A DNA stretch of 64,000 nucleotides, taken from the NCBI GenBank assembly GCA_963826795.1, contig CAWGYT010000030.1, forward strand, positions 5,379 through 69,378, written 5' to 3'. Under the pieces are notes generated by a model. That model was given only the letters and a program-made list of their open reading frames with translations, did no database searches and was not told the DNA's origin. How positions within the stretch are numbered: the first letter of the stretch is position 1; the number at the start of each line of letters is the position of its first letter. Below are positions 1-8,581 of this stretch, piece by piece. Position numbers and translations under genes: made by a program. This stretch comes from CAWGYT01 sp963826795 (GTDB taxonomy: Bacteria > Planctomycetota > Planctomycetia > Pirellulales > Pirellulaceae).

Positions 1-962
1 GTCGAAAGGCATGTCGTCGTTGAAAGCACGAATCACAAAATCGCGATAATGGTAGGCGTGCGGCCGGTCACGATCCGACTCCTGACCGTCGCTATCGGCG
101 TAGCGCGCCAGGTCCAGCCAATGTCGGCCCCAACGCTCGCCGTAGTGGGGCGAGTCGAGCAACTGATCGATCAGGTCGCGTGCCGGGTTGATCGGATCTC
201 GGCCGAAAGTCGCGAGGAATTGTTCCGTCTGTTCCGGCGTCGGCGGCAAGCCGATCAGATCAAAGTAGATCCGCGCGCAAGTGAGCGAGCGGGCAGGGGA
301 GGCGATGCGGAGATGCCGTTTCCGACCAGCTTTTCGGCCACGAAGAGATCGACATCTGTGCGGCACCAAACGTCTCCGTCATTGACTGGCGGACGCCCGA
401 CGGGCCTCAATCGCTGAAAGGCCCAATGTTCACGAGCACGCTCCAAACGCGGATCCAGCACGTCGGCGTCGGATGGCCACGGAGCTCCCTGGTCGATCCA
501 GGCTCGCAACACGCCGACCTGCTCCGGACTCAGCCGCTCCATGTCATCCGGTGGCATGATGTGGTCGGGATCGAGACCCGCGACGCGATGCACAAGCGAG
601 CTCGACAAGCCGTCACCTGGCACGAGAACGGGGCCGTGTTCGCCCCCTTCCATCACGCGCGCCTTGATCCCGAGATTCAGGCCGCCCTCTTCATTGCCAG
701 CCGCGTGGCACTCGAAGCAGTACTGGCGAAAAATCGGCTGCACCTCTTTGACGAAATCGACGGTTCGCCCAACGGCGGCCGGCACACGGTCCGCCAGCTC
801 GAGCGAATCGCTAAGCCCGCCTGCGCCGGCCTCCTGCGAATCGCCCGAAGCAGGCGCGTTGTTGAGATGAGACACCTGCGCGAGGGCGGAGTATCGGGAG
901 ACCGCCAGTGCGACGAAAAGGAGCAGCAGGCGCACAGAGCACTTCATGGAAACACCGAACAA
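1..962 (-). pseudogene. Planctomycete cytochrome c / DUF1549 protein, frameshifted and cut by window edge
   Basis: The N-terminal 235 residues start at 962 with a signal peptide (hydrophobic LLLLFVALAVS), then the planctomycete cytochrome c domain with one CXXCH haem motif (CFECH, about residue 81). The frame ends at 255, but from about 300 down to 1 another minus-strand frame continues the family: RIYFDLIGLPPTPEQ, then ERWGRHWLDLARYADSDG, the normal start of the DUF1549 domain. One inserted or deleted base between about 270 and 305, near a GGGG run, would join the two. The remainder (DUF1553) lies beyond the window. The family is secreted, is usually encoded next to a DUF1501 protein and has no proven reaction. 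A sequencing indel is as likely as a true pseudogene. Confidence 0.8.
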
Positions 963-1181
963 AAAGGGGACGGCTTGGAGTGATTAGAACCCGGCTTGCC
1001 TGACGTGAGTATAACCGCCCTTGGCACTCAAGTGGCCAGCTGGCGGGCCGCATTCCGGCCGGGCTTCAATCGGTGCGCCATGATTCTCGCAAATCGCGAT
1101 AAGCTGACTGTCGCCGCCCGGCGAGAGTGTCACACTTGGCGCGACACCGAGTCTCCCGCCAACTCGACGCCGAAGGGCAAT

Positions 1182-2459
1182 TCAGTCCGCTTTCGCCAGG
1201 TCGAGGAACACCACGATCGAAGGATTGCCGACCGGCACATAGTGGCCTGTGAAGCTCAGGCCGCCCGTCGTGCGATCGACTCGAAAGACGGTGAGGTTGT
1301 CACCCCGTTGGTTGCAACAATAGAGGAACTCGCCCGTCGGGTCGAAGTTAAAACTGCGCGGGTAACTCCCTCCGGTCCATCTCTCGCCGAGATAGGTCAG
1401 TTCCCCGCGCGTTCCAACCGAAAACATCGCGATACTGTCATGCAGTCGATTGCCCGCATAGACGAACCGCCCATCCGAAGATACGAGAATTTCCGAACCG
1501 AAGCTACTGCCCGCAAAACCCGGTGGCAGCGTCGAGATTGTCTGCCGTGCAGTCAACCGACCGGTGGTTTTATCGTAGTCAAAAAGGACGATTGTGGAGG
1601 ATTCTTCCTGAAGCGAATACAACCATTGGCCGGCGGGATGGAAATGAAAATGTCGCGGACCGTCTCCGGGCGGAAGTGAGACGGCAGGCGGCGCGTTCGC
1701 CGTCAGCACGCCCCGCGCCGAGTCGAATTTCCAGCTGAAGATTTGATCCAGGCCCAAATCCGCATGCAGCACGAAACGCCCCGATGGATCGGACTGAATC
1801 ATGTGCGCATGAGTTCGATCATGTCCGCTAATGGCAAAGCTTCCCGGCGGAGCGTTCGTCGCTCGGGTTGGGCCAATCGTACCGGTATCCGACTTGATAT
1901 CCGTCGGATCGCCCAGGCGACCGTCCGCCAATATCGGCAGGACTGCAACCGACCCACCGAAGTAGTTCGCCACCAGCAGATATCTCCCGCTCGGATGGAC
2001 GCTCACGAACGTCGGCCCCGCGCCACCGGAACGAACGGTGTTCAGCAGGGTCAGCTGCCCGTCCCGTGGATTGATCGCCATGGCGCTCACGGTGCCCTCT
2101 CGTTCGTCGCCCACACGATCGGTTTCATTCGCGGAATACAGGCAGCGTCCGGCGGAATCGATCGCCAGGCAGCTGGGGCTGGTGCCCATCTCAAGAATTC
2201 CGGCAGGTGCCATGGCCCCCGTCACGCGATCCACCTGAAAAAGATGAATGCCGCGACCATTGCCGGGCGGCAAATCCACCTGGGTCGGCAATACATCTCG
2301 AAGCGGAGCGCTGAAGGTTCCCACATACGCGATCAAAGGTTCGGCGGATTGGCACGATTGAGTGTGGAGCCATCCGCCCAAAAAAAGCATCGTTGCCGTC
2401 ATCACGATCGCGGTTCGCAAGAACGAACAGCGAGTCCGTTTCAATGAAGATGAAGTCAT
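1182..2459 (-). CDS. Secreted lactonase-family beta-propeller protein (6-phosphogluconolactonase-like)
   Basis: 425 residues. A basic N-terminus and hydrophobic segment (residues 15-30, TAIVMTATMLFLGGW) form a signal peptide. The rest is the seven-bladed propeller of the YbhE/Pgl lactonase family: it opens with YVGTF, and repeated blades carry patterns such as SAGRCLYSANE, HPSGRYLLVANYFGGSV, HPAGQWLYSLQE, SSDGRFVYAGNR and DPTGEFLYCCNQ. Cytosolic relatives hydrolyse 6-phosphogluconolactone. Exported planctomycete members more likely act on other sugar lactones, so the substrate is open. It stands alone: the next gene upstream is divergent MarR, and the 5' side carries an 18-bp tandem repeat starting about 20 bp before the ATG. 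Confidence 0.88.
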   Translation of the reverse strand: MTSSSLKRTRCSFLRTAIVMTATMLFLGGWLHTQSCQSAEPLIAYVGTFSAPLRDVLPTQVDLPPGNGRGIHLFQVDRVTGAMAPAGILEMGTSPSCLAIDSAGRCLYSANETDRVGDEREGTVSAMAINPRDGQLTLLNTVRSGGAGPTFVSVHPSGRYLLVANYFGGSVAVLPILADGRLGDPTDIKSDTGTIGPTRATNAPPGSFAISGHDRTHAHMIQSDPSGRFVLHADLGLDQIFSWKFDSARGVLTANAPPAVSLPPGDGPRHFHFHPAGQWLYSLQEESSTIVLFDYDKTTGRLTARQTISTLPPGFAGSSFGSEILVSSDGRFVYAGNRLHDSIAMFSVGTRGELTYLGERWTGGSYPRSFNFDPTGEFLYCCNQRGDNLTVFRVDRTTGGLSFTGHYVPVGNPSIVVFLDLAKAD

Positions 2460-2479
2460 GGGAAAATTCTGCTTGTGTG

Positions 2480-2595
2480 AAGGAGTTTGCTTGTCTGCAG
2501 GAGTTTGCTGTTCTGCAGGAGTTTGCTGTTCTGCAGGAGTTTGCTGTTCTGCAGGAGTTTGTGTCTGCTGGTCTGCAGGAGTTTGCTGGTCTGCA
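2480..2595. repeat. 18-bp tandem repeat upstream of the lactonase
   Basis: About six imperfect copies of an 18-bp unit, GCAGGAGTTTGCTGTTCT, with variants (TTGTCT, GTGTCTGCTG) at the edges. It begins about 20 bp from the lactonase start codon, so it lies in its 5' untranslated region. The unit is a multiple of three, so all frames are open through it and give artificial repeat peptides. Confidence 0.9.
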
Positions 2596-2602
2596 CGTCG
2601 GG

Positions 2603-2725
2603 AGAGGTGACACGATCGTGTCCCTTCTCCCCAACGCGGGAGAAGGTGGCCGCAGGCCGGATGAGGGGGCCGCGCCTTGTCCTCCCCGCTCGGTCCTCGC
2701 GAACCGGCCCGAGGAAGAGTGAAGT
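2603..2725 (+). repeat. Dispersed intergenic element (GGGAGAAGG...GGATGAGGGGG family)
   Basis: This sequence matches the 144-147 bp units of the 41.7-42.4 kb array: GGGAGAGGTGACA, CCCTTCTCCCCAACGCGGG, AGAAGGTGGCCGCAGGCC, GGATGAGGGGG. Inverted copies occur at about 55184-55240, 55629-55690 and 63692-63746. It contains short inverted repeats (CTTCTCCC/GGGAGAAG, GGCC GCA GGCC). Confidence 0.85.
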
Positions 2726-2937
2726 CGAGTTCGTCGCAAGATGAGTTGACTCCGATGGTTTCAAGGCGAGAAAGCTTGCGAGGCGCGCGCCGAAGTCGGT
2801 CCCGTTCACCGCTTGCCGCGCATCGGGTGCCGAAATTGTAATCCAGTCATGCGAATCCGAATACTCGACAATTGATCGGTTGACGCGACGATGAGTGATG
2901 CGTAAACTATCCGGCGAAAGGGGGCGATTCGAGCCTG

Positions 2938-3423
2938 ATGTCACCCAGTCGACTCAAACATGAACTGCAGAAGAAGCGTCCGTTTGATTCGCTCGAGCAG
3001 GAGGCGATCCTGAACATTCTGCGCACGAACGATCAATTTCAGAATCGGTTCGGTCGGCTGTTTCGGGAATTCGGCCTGACGTCTTCTCAATATCATGTGC
3101 TGAGGATTCTGCGAGGCGAGGGCAGGCCCCTGCCGTGTTTGGAGATCGCGGAACGGATGATTCAGGTCGTGCCCGCCATCACCGGACTCTTGGATCGGTT
3201 GGAGAAGCAGGAATTGGTGACGAGGGAGCGATGCACGCAGGATCGGCGCGTCGTGTACGTCGAATTGACGGCGAAGGCCAAGAGCATTCTCAAGCAGATG
3301 GATGGCCCGGTCCAGGCCCTGCACGGACAACTCATCGGCCATCTGGCCCCCGCGGAACTCAAGGAGCTCAGTCGCCTGCTGGACACAGCCCGCGAGAGCT
3401 TGCGGTCGAGCTCGGAATCGTAA
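2938..3423 (+). CDS. MarR-family transcriptional regulator
   Basis: 161 residues, the normal length for the family. The fold shows an N-terminal helix (EAILNILRTNDQFQNRFGRLF), a winged helix-turn-helix (LTSSQYHVLRILRGEG, then CLEIAERMIQVVPAITGLLDRLEKQELVTRE), the wing with the conserved D-R-R (QDRRVVYVELT) and a C-terminal dimerisation helix. It should bind DNA as a homodimer and respond to a small phenolic or oxidant ligand. It lies 67 bp upstream of an SDR gene on the same strand, and the gap carries an inverted repeat that could be its operator. Regulation of the SDR gene, and of itself, is inferred from this layout. Confidence 0.92.
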   Translation: MSPSRLKHELQKKRPFDSLEQEAILNILRTNDQFQNRFGRLFREFGLTSSQYHVLRILRGEGRPLPCLEIAERMIQVVPAITGLLDRLEKQELVTRERCTQDRRVVYVELTAKAKSILKQMDGPVQALHGQLIGHLAPAELKELSRLLDTARESLRSSSES

Positions 3424-3429
3424 GTTTTT

Positions 3430-3445
3430 TTACGTAACTACGTGA
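3430..3445. promoter_or_regulatory. Inverted repeat, candidate MarR operator
   Basis: TTACGTA-AC-TACGTGA: two 7-bp arms, six of seven positions complementary, 2-bp spacer. It lies just after the marR stop codon and about 45 bp before the SDR start. MarR proteins typically bind palindromes of about 16-20 bp, so position and size fit, but there is no binding evidence. Confidence 0.4.
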
Positions 3446-3490
3446 CAGGTCAAGTACTGCCATGTCAACTAATGAGGGAAAAAACACGTC

Positions 3491-4246
3491 ATGAGCTTCA
3501 AAGGAAAAGTCGCTTTGGTCACCGGTGCCACCTCGGGGATTGGTCGAGAGACGGCGCTTCAGTTCGCACGGGCGGGTGCCCAGGTCGCCTTGGCCGGACG
3601 CCGTCTGGAAGAAGGGAAGGCGGCCGTCAAGGAAATCGAAGCGGCGGGCGGCGAAGCGATTTTCGTGCAGACGGATGTGACGAAGGAGGACCAAGTCAAA
3701 CGACTGGTCGATGACACGCTGGAGCGGTTCGGGCGCTTGGACATCGCCTTCAACAACGCAGGCGTCGAGCAGACGGGTCCGATCACGGAGTTTGCCGAGC
3801 AGGATTATCGGAAGGTATTTGACATCAACGTGCTGGGCGTATTCCTGAGTCTGAAGTACGAGATTCCCGCGATGCTCAAGTCGGGCGGTGGATCGATCAT
3901 CAATACTTCCAGCATCGTGGGGCAGAAGGCGATGCCGGGCGCAAGCATCTACATCGCCTCGAAGCATGCCGTCGAGGGAATCACCAAGGCCACCGCGTTG
4001 GAAGTTGCGGGCCAGGGCATCCGCGTGAATGCGGTCGCTCCCGGCGCGATCGCCACGGACATGATCGATCGATTCGCAGGAGAGGAGGGTTCCGAGAATC
4101 GGCAGTACCTTGCCTCCTTGCATCCGATGGGCCGTTTGGGCGAATCTCAAGAAATCGCCGCTGCCGTGCTCTATTTGGCCTCTGACGCCGCTTCCTTCAC
4201 GACCGGCATCTCGCTGCCGATCGATGGTGGCTATTTGGCCAAGTAG
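3491..4246 (+). CDS. SDR-family NAD(P)-dependent oxidoreductase
   Basis: 251 residues, a classical short-chain dehydrogenase. Visible motifs: cofactor loop TGATSGIG (11-18), NNAG (88-91), catalytic Ser140/141 and YIASK (Tyr154, Lys158), then the PG motif at VAPGAIATDM and a C-terminal IDGGY. An Arg-Arg after the second strand (AGRRLEE, about 36-41) suggests NADP(H) over NAD(H). The substrate cannot be read from sequence; close families include glucose 1-dehydrogenase-like and 3-oxoacyl-ACP reductase-like enzymes. It is cytosolic and probably controlled by the upstream MarR protein. Confidence 0.93.
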   Translation: MSFKGKVALVTGATSGIGRETALQFARAGAQVALAGRRLEEGKAAVKEIEAAGGEAIFVQTDVTKEDQVKRLVDDTLERFGRLDIAFNNAGVEQTGPITEFAEQDYRKVFDINVLGVFLSLKYEIPAMLKSGGGSIINTSSIVGQKAMPGASIYIASKHAVEGITKATALEVAGQGIRVNAVAPGAIATDMIDRFAGEEGSENRQYLASLHPMGRLGESQEIAAAVLYLASDAASFTTGISLPIDGGYLAK

Positions 4247-4384
4247 TCGAACGGACAGGTGACTCATCACCACACGATCGAGATCGAGTTCTACTCCTGC
4301 AACGGCACGAGGACTAGACTTGCCTCAACGAACGTCGCGGCGCAGCACTCTGTTCGAATCGATGGGACGGAATTCGCTCCGTCG

Positions 4385-4714
4385 TTATCGGTTCACGAGG
4401 ATCGTAACGAGGAACGAAGCCGCCTCGAGGCAGCGAACGGCATGCGGCACCTCGGCCTCCAGGTACAGCATTTCGCCGGCGCTGAGCTCTTGCGTCTTAC
4501 CGGAAGCCGTGAACGCGATGCGACCTTCGAGGCACTGCACGATGATTTCACCGGGTGCTTCATGCTCGGGTATGATCTTGTCCGCATGCATGACGATCCG
4601 TATCACCTCAACGTGCCGTGTCTTGAAAAGAGTCCTGGTCTGAGTTTCCGCCAAGGAGGATCCCAAGGGACGGACGTCGATCACTTCTCCGGGTTGTGCA
4701 TGATGGATTGCCAT
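4385..4714 (-). CDS. Small cupin-domain protein
   Basis: 109 residues from the ATG at 4714 (MAIHHAQPGEVIDV). The open frame runs further upstream, but that extension translates the 65-bp REP repeats and is not credible. It is a single cupin barrel: motif 1 is weakened (IPEHEAPGEIIVQCLEGRIAF), motif 2 is AGEMLYLEAEVPHAVRCLE. Similar short cupins lower in the family act as sugar or metal binding or stress proteins; no specific function can be given. A cytosolic location is expected. It is convergent with the SDR gene and follows a methyltransferase gene on the same strand. Confidence 0.85.
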   Translation of the reverse strand: MAIHHAQPGEVIDVRPLGSSLAETQTRTLFKTRHVEVIRIVMHADKIIPEHEAPGEIIVQCLEGRIAFTASGKTQELSAGEMLYLEAEVPHAVRCLEAASFLVTILVNR

Positions 4715-4828
4715 GATTGTGTTCTCCAAGTTGAGTAGGCCGTTTTGACCCTCGCCACAAATACAACCAGCGCCACCGCTCCGAGGAAGCAGTGGCTGCT
4801 TCAAGTATACCCGTAGCCGTGCTACACA

Positions 4829-4972
4829 ACGGGCGTCTCGCCGACGAAGATGCCCGCCGCTTGCCGGCGGGAGTCTCACGCTCGCCGCTACAGACGGGCG
4901 TCTCGCCGACGAAGATGCCCGCCGCTTGCCGGCGGGAGTCTCACGCTCGCCGCTACAGACGGGCGTCCGCGA
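4829..4972. repeat. Tandem REP elements, 65-bp period (CCCGCCG hairpin)
   Basis: Two 65-bp units (starting 4829 and 4894) and the start of a third. Each contains a hairpin CCCGCCG-CTTG-CCGGCGGG preceded by GAT and followed by the block TCACGCTCGCCGCTAC (elements 4849-4891 and 4914-4956). The reverse complement of that block, GTAGCGGCGAGCGTGA, is the same head found on the CCACGGG hairpins flanking the transposase at 10.5 kb. Confidence 0.9.
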
Positions 4973-4978
4973 CATTCG

Positions 4979-5713
4979 CTATTGCGGTTTTCGAGCGATG
5001 AAGCCGGCTCGCTTCGCGAGCAGTGAATGCGAGCCGAATTTGCGAACCCTTCGTACCCGGAAGCCCGTCTGTCTGAGCTTCTCCGCCACGTCACTTCCGT
5101 CGTAGAGCTGGACGAGATGCTGCTCGCGCGAGCGCCGAAAGGCTGCTCCAACTTGTCGAAAAGAAGTGATCTGCCGCGTCAAACGGTCGCGCTTCGAATC
5201 GTACTCATATTGCACCAGACACGCCCAATCGTCGCCCTCGGCAAATGTCCTGTCTCGGTGGCGATCGAGGCCGAGTTCGGCCACATCAAAGATCAGCACG
5301 CCCCCTGGCTCCAACGCCGTGAACGCCTTCGCGAAGAACGACGACAGATTGCCTCCCGGCTCGCCTTGAGTGCGATAACAGACGACCTCGCCCAGCGCCG
5401 TGATCGCGCGGCAGCGTGGAATTTCGCAGGACCAGAGCGAGCCGACCTGAAACCGCGCCGCCGGAACGCGCTGCCGAGCGAGCTTGATCATCGACCGCGA
5501 AACATCGATCCCAATGACCCGGTATCCCGCCTCAACCAAATGCTTGGCCCAGCGGCCGCCCCCACATCCCAGGTCGACAACGGTTTCGGATTGGACGTTC
5601 GGCGGGCGTAGAATTTCGAGTAAGCCCGGTGCCAGGTCCTCGCCGAGCTGGCTGAAACCCTCGTCATGGATGTAGGCGAGATCCTCATCGTAAAACGATT
5701 GCGAGGATGCCAT
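4979..5713 (-). CDS. Class I SAM-dependent methyltransferase
   Basis: 244 residues from the ATG at 5713 (MASSQSFYDEDLAYIHDEGF); a longer frame to 5836 exists but its extra residues look noncoding. Motif I is VVDLGCGGGRW (about 43-53), followed by the acidic end of strand 2 (VIGIDVSRSMI), the post-II region (ITALGEVVCY) and motif IV-like LEPGGVLIFDVAELG. The fold is a Rossmann methyltransferase using S-adenosylmethionine; the substrate is unknown. It ends 7 bp from the REP repeats and lies between the cupin gene and the HAD remnant on the same strand, with no obvious functional link. Confidence 0.9.
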   Translation of the reverse strand: MASSQSFYDEDLAYIHDEGFSQLGEDLAPGLLEILRPPNVQSETVVDLGCGGGRWAKHLVEAGYRVIGIDVSRSMIKLARQRVPAARFQVGSLWSCEIPRCRAITALGEVVCYRTQGEPGGNLSSFFAKAFTALEPGGVLIFDVAELGLDRHRDRTFAEGDDWACLVQYEYDSKRDRLTRQITSFRQVGAAFRRSREQHLVQLYDGSDVAEKLRQTGFRVRRVRKFGSHSLLAKRAGFIARKPQ

Positions 5714-5786
5714 CCGGGCTTCCTTTATTCCCGAGAAGCGATGACACCATGCGTGTCGCAAATGCTCAGCCATTGCCACGGGCGAG

Positions 5787-6047
5787 TCAGGGCTGGGGGT
5801 AGATGGTCCGCCAGTCGCGTTGCATCTCGGCGACAATCCATCCGTTTCGGGTTGCCTCGTTTAACGCCTTGTCGAGACGACCGACAGCTGAATCGCGGTC
5901 ATAAGCGAATTCGCGGATCGCCTCTTTGGCGGGCCCTTCATTCCAGGAGGGCAGGGGATCAGCACCGAGCCCAACAGGGCCGTGGGTCAAGCAGACAAGC
6001 GTGCTCAAAGCGACGAGCGATCTGGCAGACGTTTGTCGGGTCATCAC
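5787..6047 (-). pseudogene. HAD-family phosphatase remnant with a large in-frame internal deletion
   Basis: 86 residues: signal peptide (SARSLVALSTLVCLTHG), the mature N-terminus DPLPSWNEGPAKEAIREF, then at once AYDRDSAVGRLDKALNEA...GWIVAEMQRDWRTIYP. From memory of the family, exported planctomycete HAD hydrolases (about 330 residues) begin DPLPSWNDGPAK and end YDRESHIGRLDKALDEA...MKRDWKVIYP. The whole catalytic core, including the DxDGT nucleophile motif, is missing while both ends stay in frame. The parent gene commonly sits beside an arylsulfatase gene, as this one does. It cannot be a phosphatase; a short secreted peptide might still be made. Confidence 0.75.
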
Positions 6048-6135
6048 GAATACTCCGCGACTTCAAGGCGGAAATCTCGGCAGGACGTCCTTGATGGCGA
6101 ACCTGCCGTTTTGAACATTGCGGATGTTGCGTCCG

Positions 6136-7752
6136 CTATTTGCTGCCCCCGCCTTCTTGCAGCTTTTGCATCACCTCGTCCAAGTTGAAACTGGCGGCCT
6201 TTTGCCGCTGCGGGTACTCCTTGAACGTCATCAGAAATTGACCGACATAGTCCTGCGCCGGAACCAGCAGGAAGACATGATCGAGCAGCCAGTCGTAATA
6301 GGTATTGGAGGTGATATCCGCTCGCTCGTACGGGTCGGTGCGGAGGTTGAAAATCTTGGGAATGCGGAGTGTGGTAAAAGGCTCGGCCCACACTTGAAGC
6401 GTTCCAGGGGCCCGTTGCTCCATGAACACCAACTTCCAATTGTCGAATCGCAGGCCGGTGACCTGTTGGTCGTCGTTACAATAAATGAACGATTCACGCG
6501 GCCCGGTCTCGGTTTTCCCGGTCAAATAGGGCGAAAGATCGTACCCGTCCAAATGGACGCGGTAGGTCATCTCCCCGATCTGATATCCCTTCAGCAGCTT
6601 CTGCTTGACGTCTGGGTCACCCGCGATGGACAACAAGGTTGGCAGCCAGTCGTGGTGGCTCACAATCTGGTTCGAGACGCGACCCGGCTTGATCTTTCCT
6701 GGCCAGCGGACCATACACGGCACGCGGTAGGCGCCTTCCCAGTTGGAGTTCTTTTCGTTGCGAAACGGCGTCATGGCCGCATCGGGCCAGGAGTTCATGT
6801 GAGGCCCGTTGTCGGTGCTGTACATCACGAACGTGTTATCGGCGATGCCGGCGTCGTCGATCGCCTTCAAGACCGTGCCGACGTTCCGATCATGGTCGAT
6901 CATCGCGTCATGGTATTCGCTCTGCCAGCGTCCCGACTGCCCCTTGCTGTCGGGCTTGACGTGCGTCCGGAAGTGCATATGCGTGTAGTTGACCCAGACG
7001 AAGAACGGCTTGTCCGCCTCCGCCTGCCGCCGAATGAAGTCCGCGGCGCGAGCGGCGATGTCGTCGTCAATGGTTTCCATCCGCTTCTTTGTGAGCGGGC
7101 CGGTGTCCTTGATGATTTGCTTGCCGACCCGCCCGAATCGCGGGTCAACCGTCGGATCGTCCCGTTCGCTCGCCTTAGAGTCCAATACGCCGCGAGGCCC
7201 GTACTTGGCGCGAAACGCCGGGTCTTTGGGATAATCAGGAAGCTCAGGCTCTTCCTCGGCATTCAGGTGGTAGAGGTTGCCGTAGAACTCGTCGAAACCG
7301 TGCACGGTTGGCAAGAACTCGTTGCGATCGCCCAGATGGTTCTTACCGAATTGGCCCGTGGCGTAACCGAGTGGCTTCAGCAACTCGGCGATCGTTGGAT
7401 CTTCCTTTTGCAGCCCCAGCGTGGCCCCGGGCAAACCGACCTTCGTAAGGCCCGTCCGCAGGCCATGCTGACCGGTGAGAAAAGAAGCTCGGCCCGCCGT
7501 GCAACTCTGCTCCGCATAGTAATCGGTGAAGAGCATTCCTTCACGCGCGACGCGATCGATGTTCGGTGTGCTGTAACCCATCAGGCCCAGCGAATAGGCG
7601 CTGACATTGGATTGGCCGACATCGTCGCCCCAGATGATCACAATGTTGGGCTTGCGCTGCTGCCCGAAAGCTGGATCGGCCGCAACCGTCATCCCAACGG
7701 CCGTGGCCGCGGCCATCACGAGACATCGCTGAAATAATTTGGGAATCGTCAT
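6136..7752 (-). CDS. Secreted arylsulfatase (formylglycine-dependent)
   Basis: 538 residues from the ATG at 7752; an upstream ATG at 7800 adds a basic tail. Signal peptide CLVMAAATAVGMTVAADPAFG. Calcium/metal ligands WGDD (41-44); sulfatase signature C-T-A-G-R with Cys84 as the residue converted to formylglycine; then GKNHLGDRNEF and, further on, the second metal site in YSTDNGPHMNSWPDAAMTPFRNEK. This is the family S1 type that hydrolyses sulfate esters, in planctomycetes mainly on marine polysaccharides. The Cys-type site needs a formylglycine-generating enzyme encoded elsewhere. It has a HAD remnant downstream, its usual genomic partner. Confidence 0.95.
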   Translation of the reverse strand: MTIPKLFQRCLVMAAATAVGMTVAADPAFGQQRKPNIVIIWGDDVGQSNVSAYSLGLMGYSTPNIDRVAREGMLFTDYYAEQSCTAGRASFLTGQHGLRTGLTKVGLPGATLGLQKEDPTIAELLKPLGYATGQFGKNHLGDRNEFLPTVHGFDEFYGNLYHLNAEEEPELPDYPKDPAFRAKYGPRGVLDSKASERDDPTVDPRFGRVGKQIIKDTGPLTKKRMETIDDDIAARAADFIRRQAEADKPFFVWVNYTHMHFRTHVKPDSKGQSGRWQSEYHDAMIDHDRNVGTVLKAIDDAGIADNTFVMYSTDNGPHMNSWPDAAMTPFRNEKNSNWEGAYRVPCMVRWPGKIKPGRVSNQIVSHHDWLPTLLSIAGDPDVKQKLLKGYQIGEMTYRVHLDGYDLSPYLTGKTETGPRESFIYCNDDQQVTGLRFDNWKLVFMEQRAPGTLQVWAEPFTTLRIPKIFNLRTDPYERADITSNTYYDWLLDHVFLLVPAQDYVGQFLMTFKEYPQRQKAASFNLDEVMQKLQEGGGSK

Positions 7753-7951
7753 GGTGGCTCGCTTATTCGAACGAGACTGGAAGAAAGCTCGCGGCGACAA
7801 TCGCGCGAGCCGGTCCGCCGCGTTGACACAACCGTGGGATCACGTCAGAGCGACCGAGGGAGAAATGGTATCAGCTGGTCAGTGAATGTAAAGGACCCTG
7901 ACGTTCTGAAAAAAGCTGGGATGCGGTCCGGTTCGGGCGTGGTCGCCGTTT

Positions 7952-8392
7952 CTAGCGTTCGTTCGGCTGCCTGGAGGGAGCTGAGGAGCGGAAGAATGAC
8001 TCGCGGGCTGCCGGGGCGAGGCAGCAAAGGGCAATCCTGCTTCCCTTGTTGCGAAGCTTTTGCTTCAACAGCGCAAGTTCCTCGATCGAGGCCGCGCAAA
8101 TCGAGTTCACGTGGGAGAAGTCGAACAGGACCTTGCTGTCCCGAACCAATCGCTCGGCGAGTTGAGTGAAGTCGGCGCGGAGCGAGTTGAGCGACGCGGG
8201 GCCGAGATCCTGCGCGTCCTTGAACTGGATGAGCGTCACACCTTCGCGACGCGAAATCGCCAGGTGTTCGAACGTCCACGACTCCGGCGACGTGGTTGCT
8301 GCCGCGGGATTGACCGTCTTGGGCGTCAGCTCGTCGATGGCTTCGTCGCGAAAGTCGTACATCTCGAAAACATTGTGTCGATACTTTGCCAT
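7952..8392 (-). CDS. STAS-domain protein (anti-anti-sigma-like)
   Basis: 146 residues from ATG 8392 (MAKYRHNVFEMYDF); a start at 8446 would add 18 residues. A 50-residue low-complexity lead precedes a STAS domain: FEHLAISRREGVTLIQFKD, LGPASLNSLRADFTQLAERL, VLFDFSHVNSICAASIEELALLKQKL, IALCCLAPAARESF. The loop that carries the phosphorylatable Ser in SpoIIAA-type proteins reads ICAASIEEL, so a Ser is near but the usual D-S-S is absent. The likely role is partner switching or protein binding in the cytosol. It lies downstream of floA on the same strand with a 190-bp gap, so co-transcription is possible. Confidence 0.8.
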   Translation of the reverse strand: MAKYRHNVFEMYDFRDEAIDELTPKTVNPAAATTSPESWTFEHLAISRREGVTLIQFKDAQDLGPASLNSLRADFTQLAERLVRDSKVLFDFSHVNSICAASIEELALLKQKLRNKGSRIALCCLAPAARESFFRSSAPSRQPNER

Positions 8393-8581
8393 TGTTGGTA
8401 TTTGTCTCCGAACTTCGATTGTGATGTCCGCTTGGACAGAATTCATGATTCAGGGAGTCACCCCCAAGGTCTCCGTCGTCGTGAACGAGCGTTGACACGG
8501 CTCCGTGGTGGCATTCGGTCCACCGGTCGGCCGTGGTTCATCCCGAGCGGGAACTGTGTTTTGCGCAGTCCTTCAAACGGC

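Noticed and set aside
4715..4975. Upstream extension of the cupin gene to 196 residues
   Set aside because: The added 87 residues translate the 65-bp REP repeats (LPPASGGHLRRRDAR); the cupin starts at its own ATG 4714.
6118..7737. 539-codon plus-strand frame
   Set aside because: It is exactly antisense to the arylsulfatase, whose C-T-A-G-R and metal motifs are intact. High GC gives long open antisense frames in this DNA.
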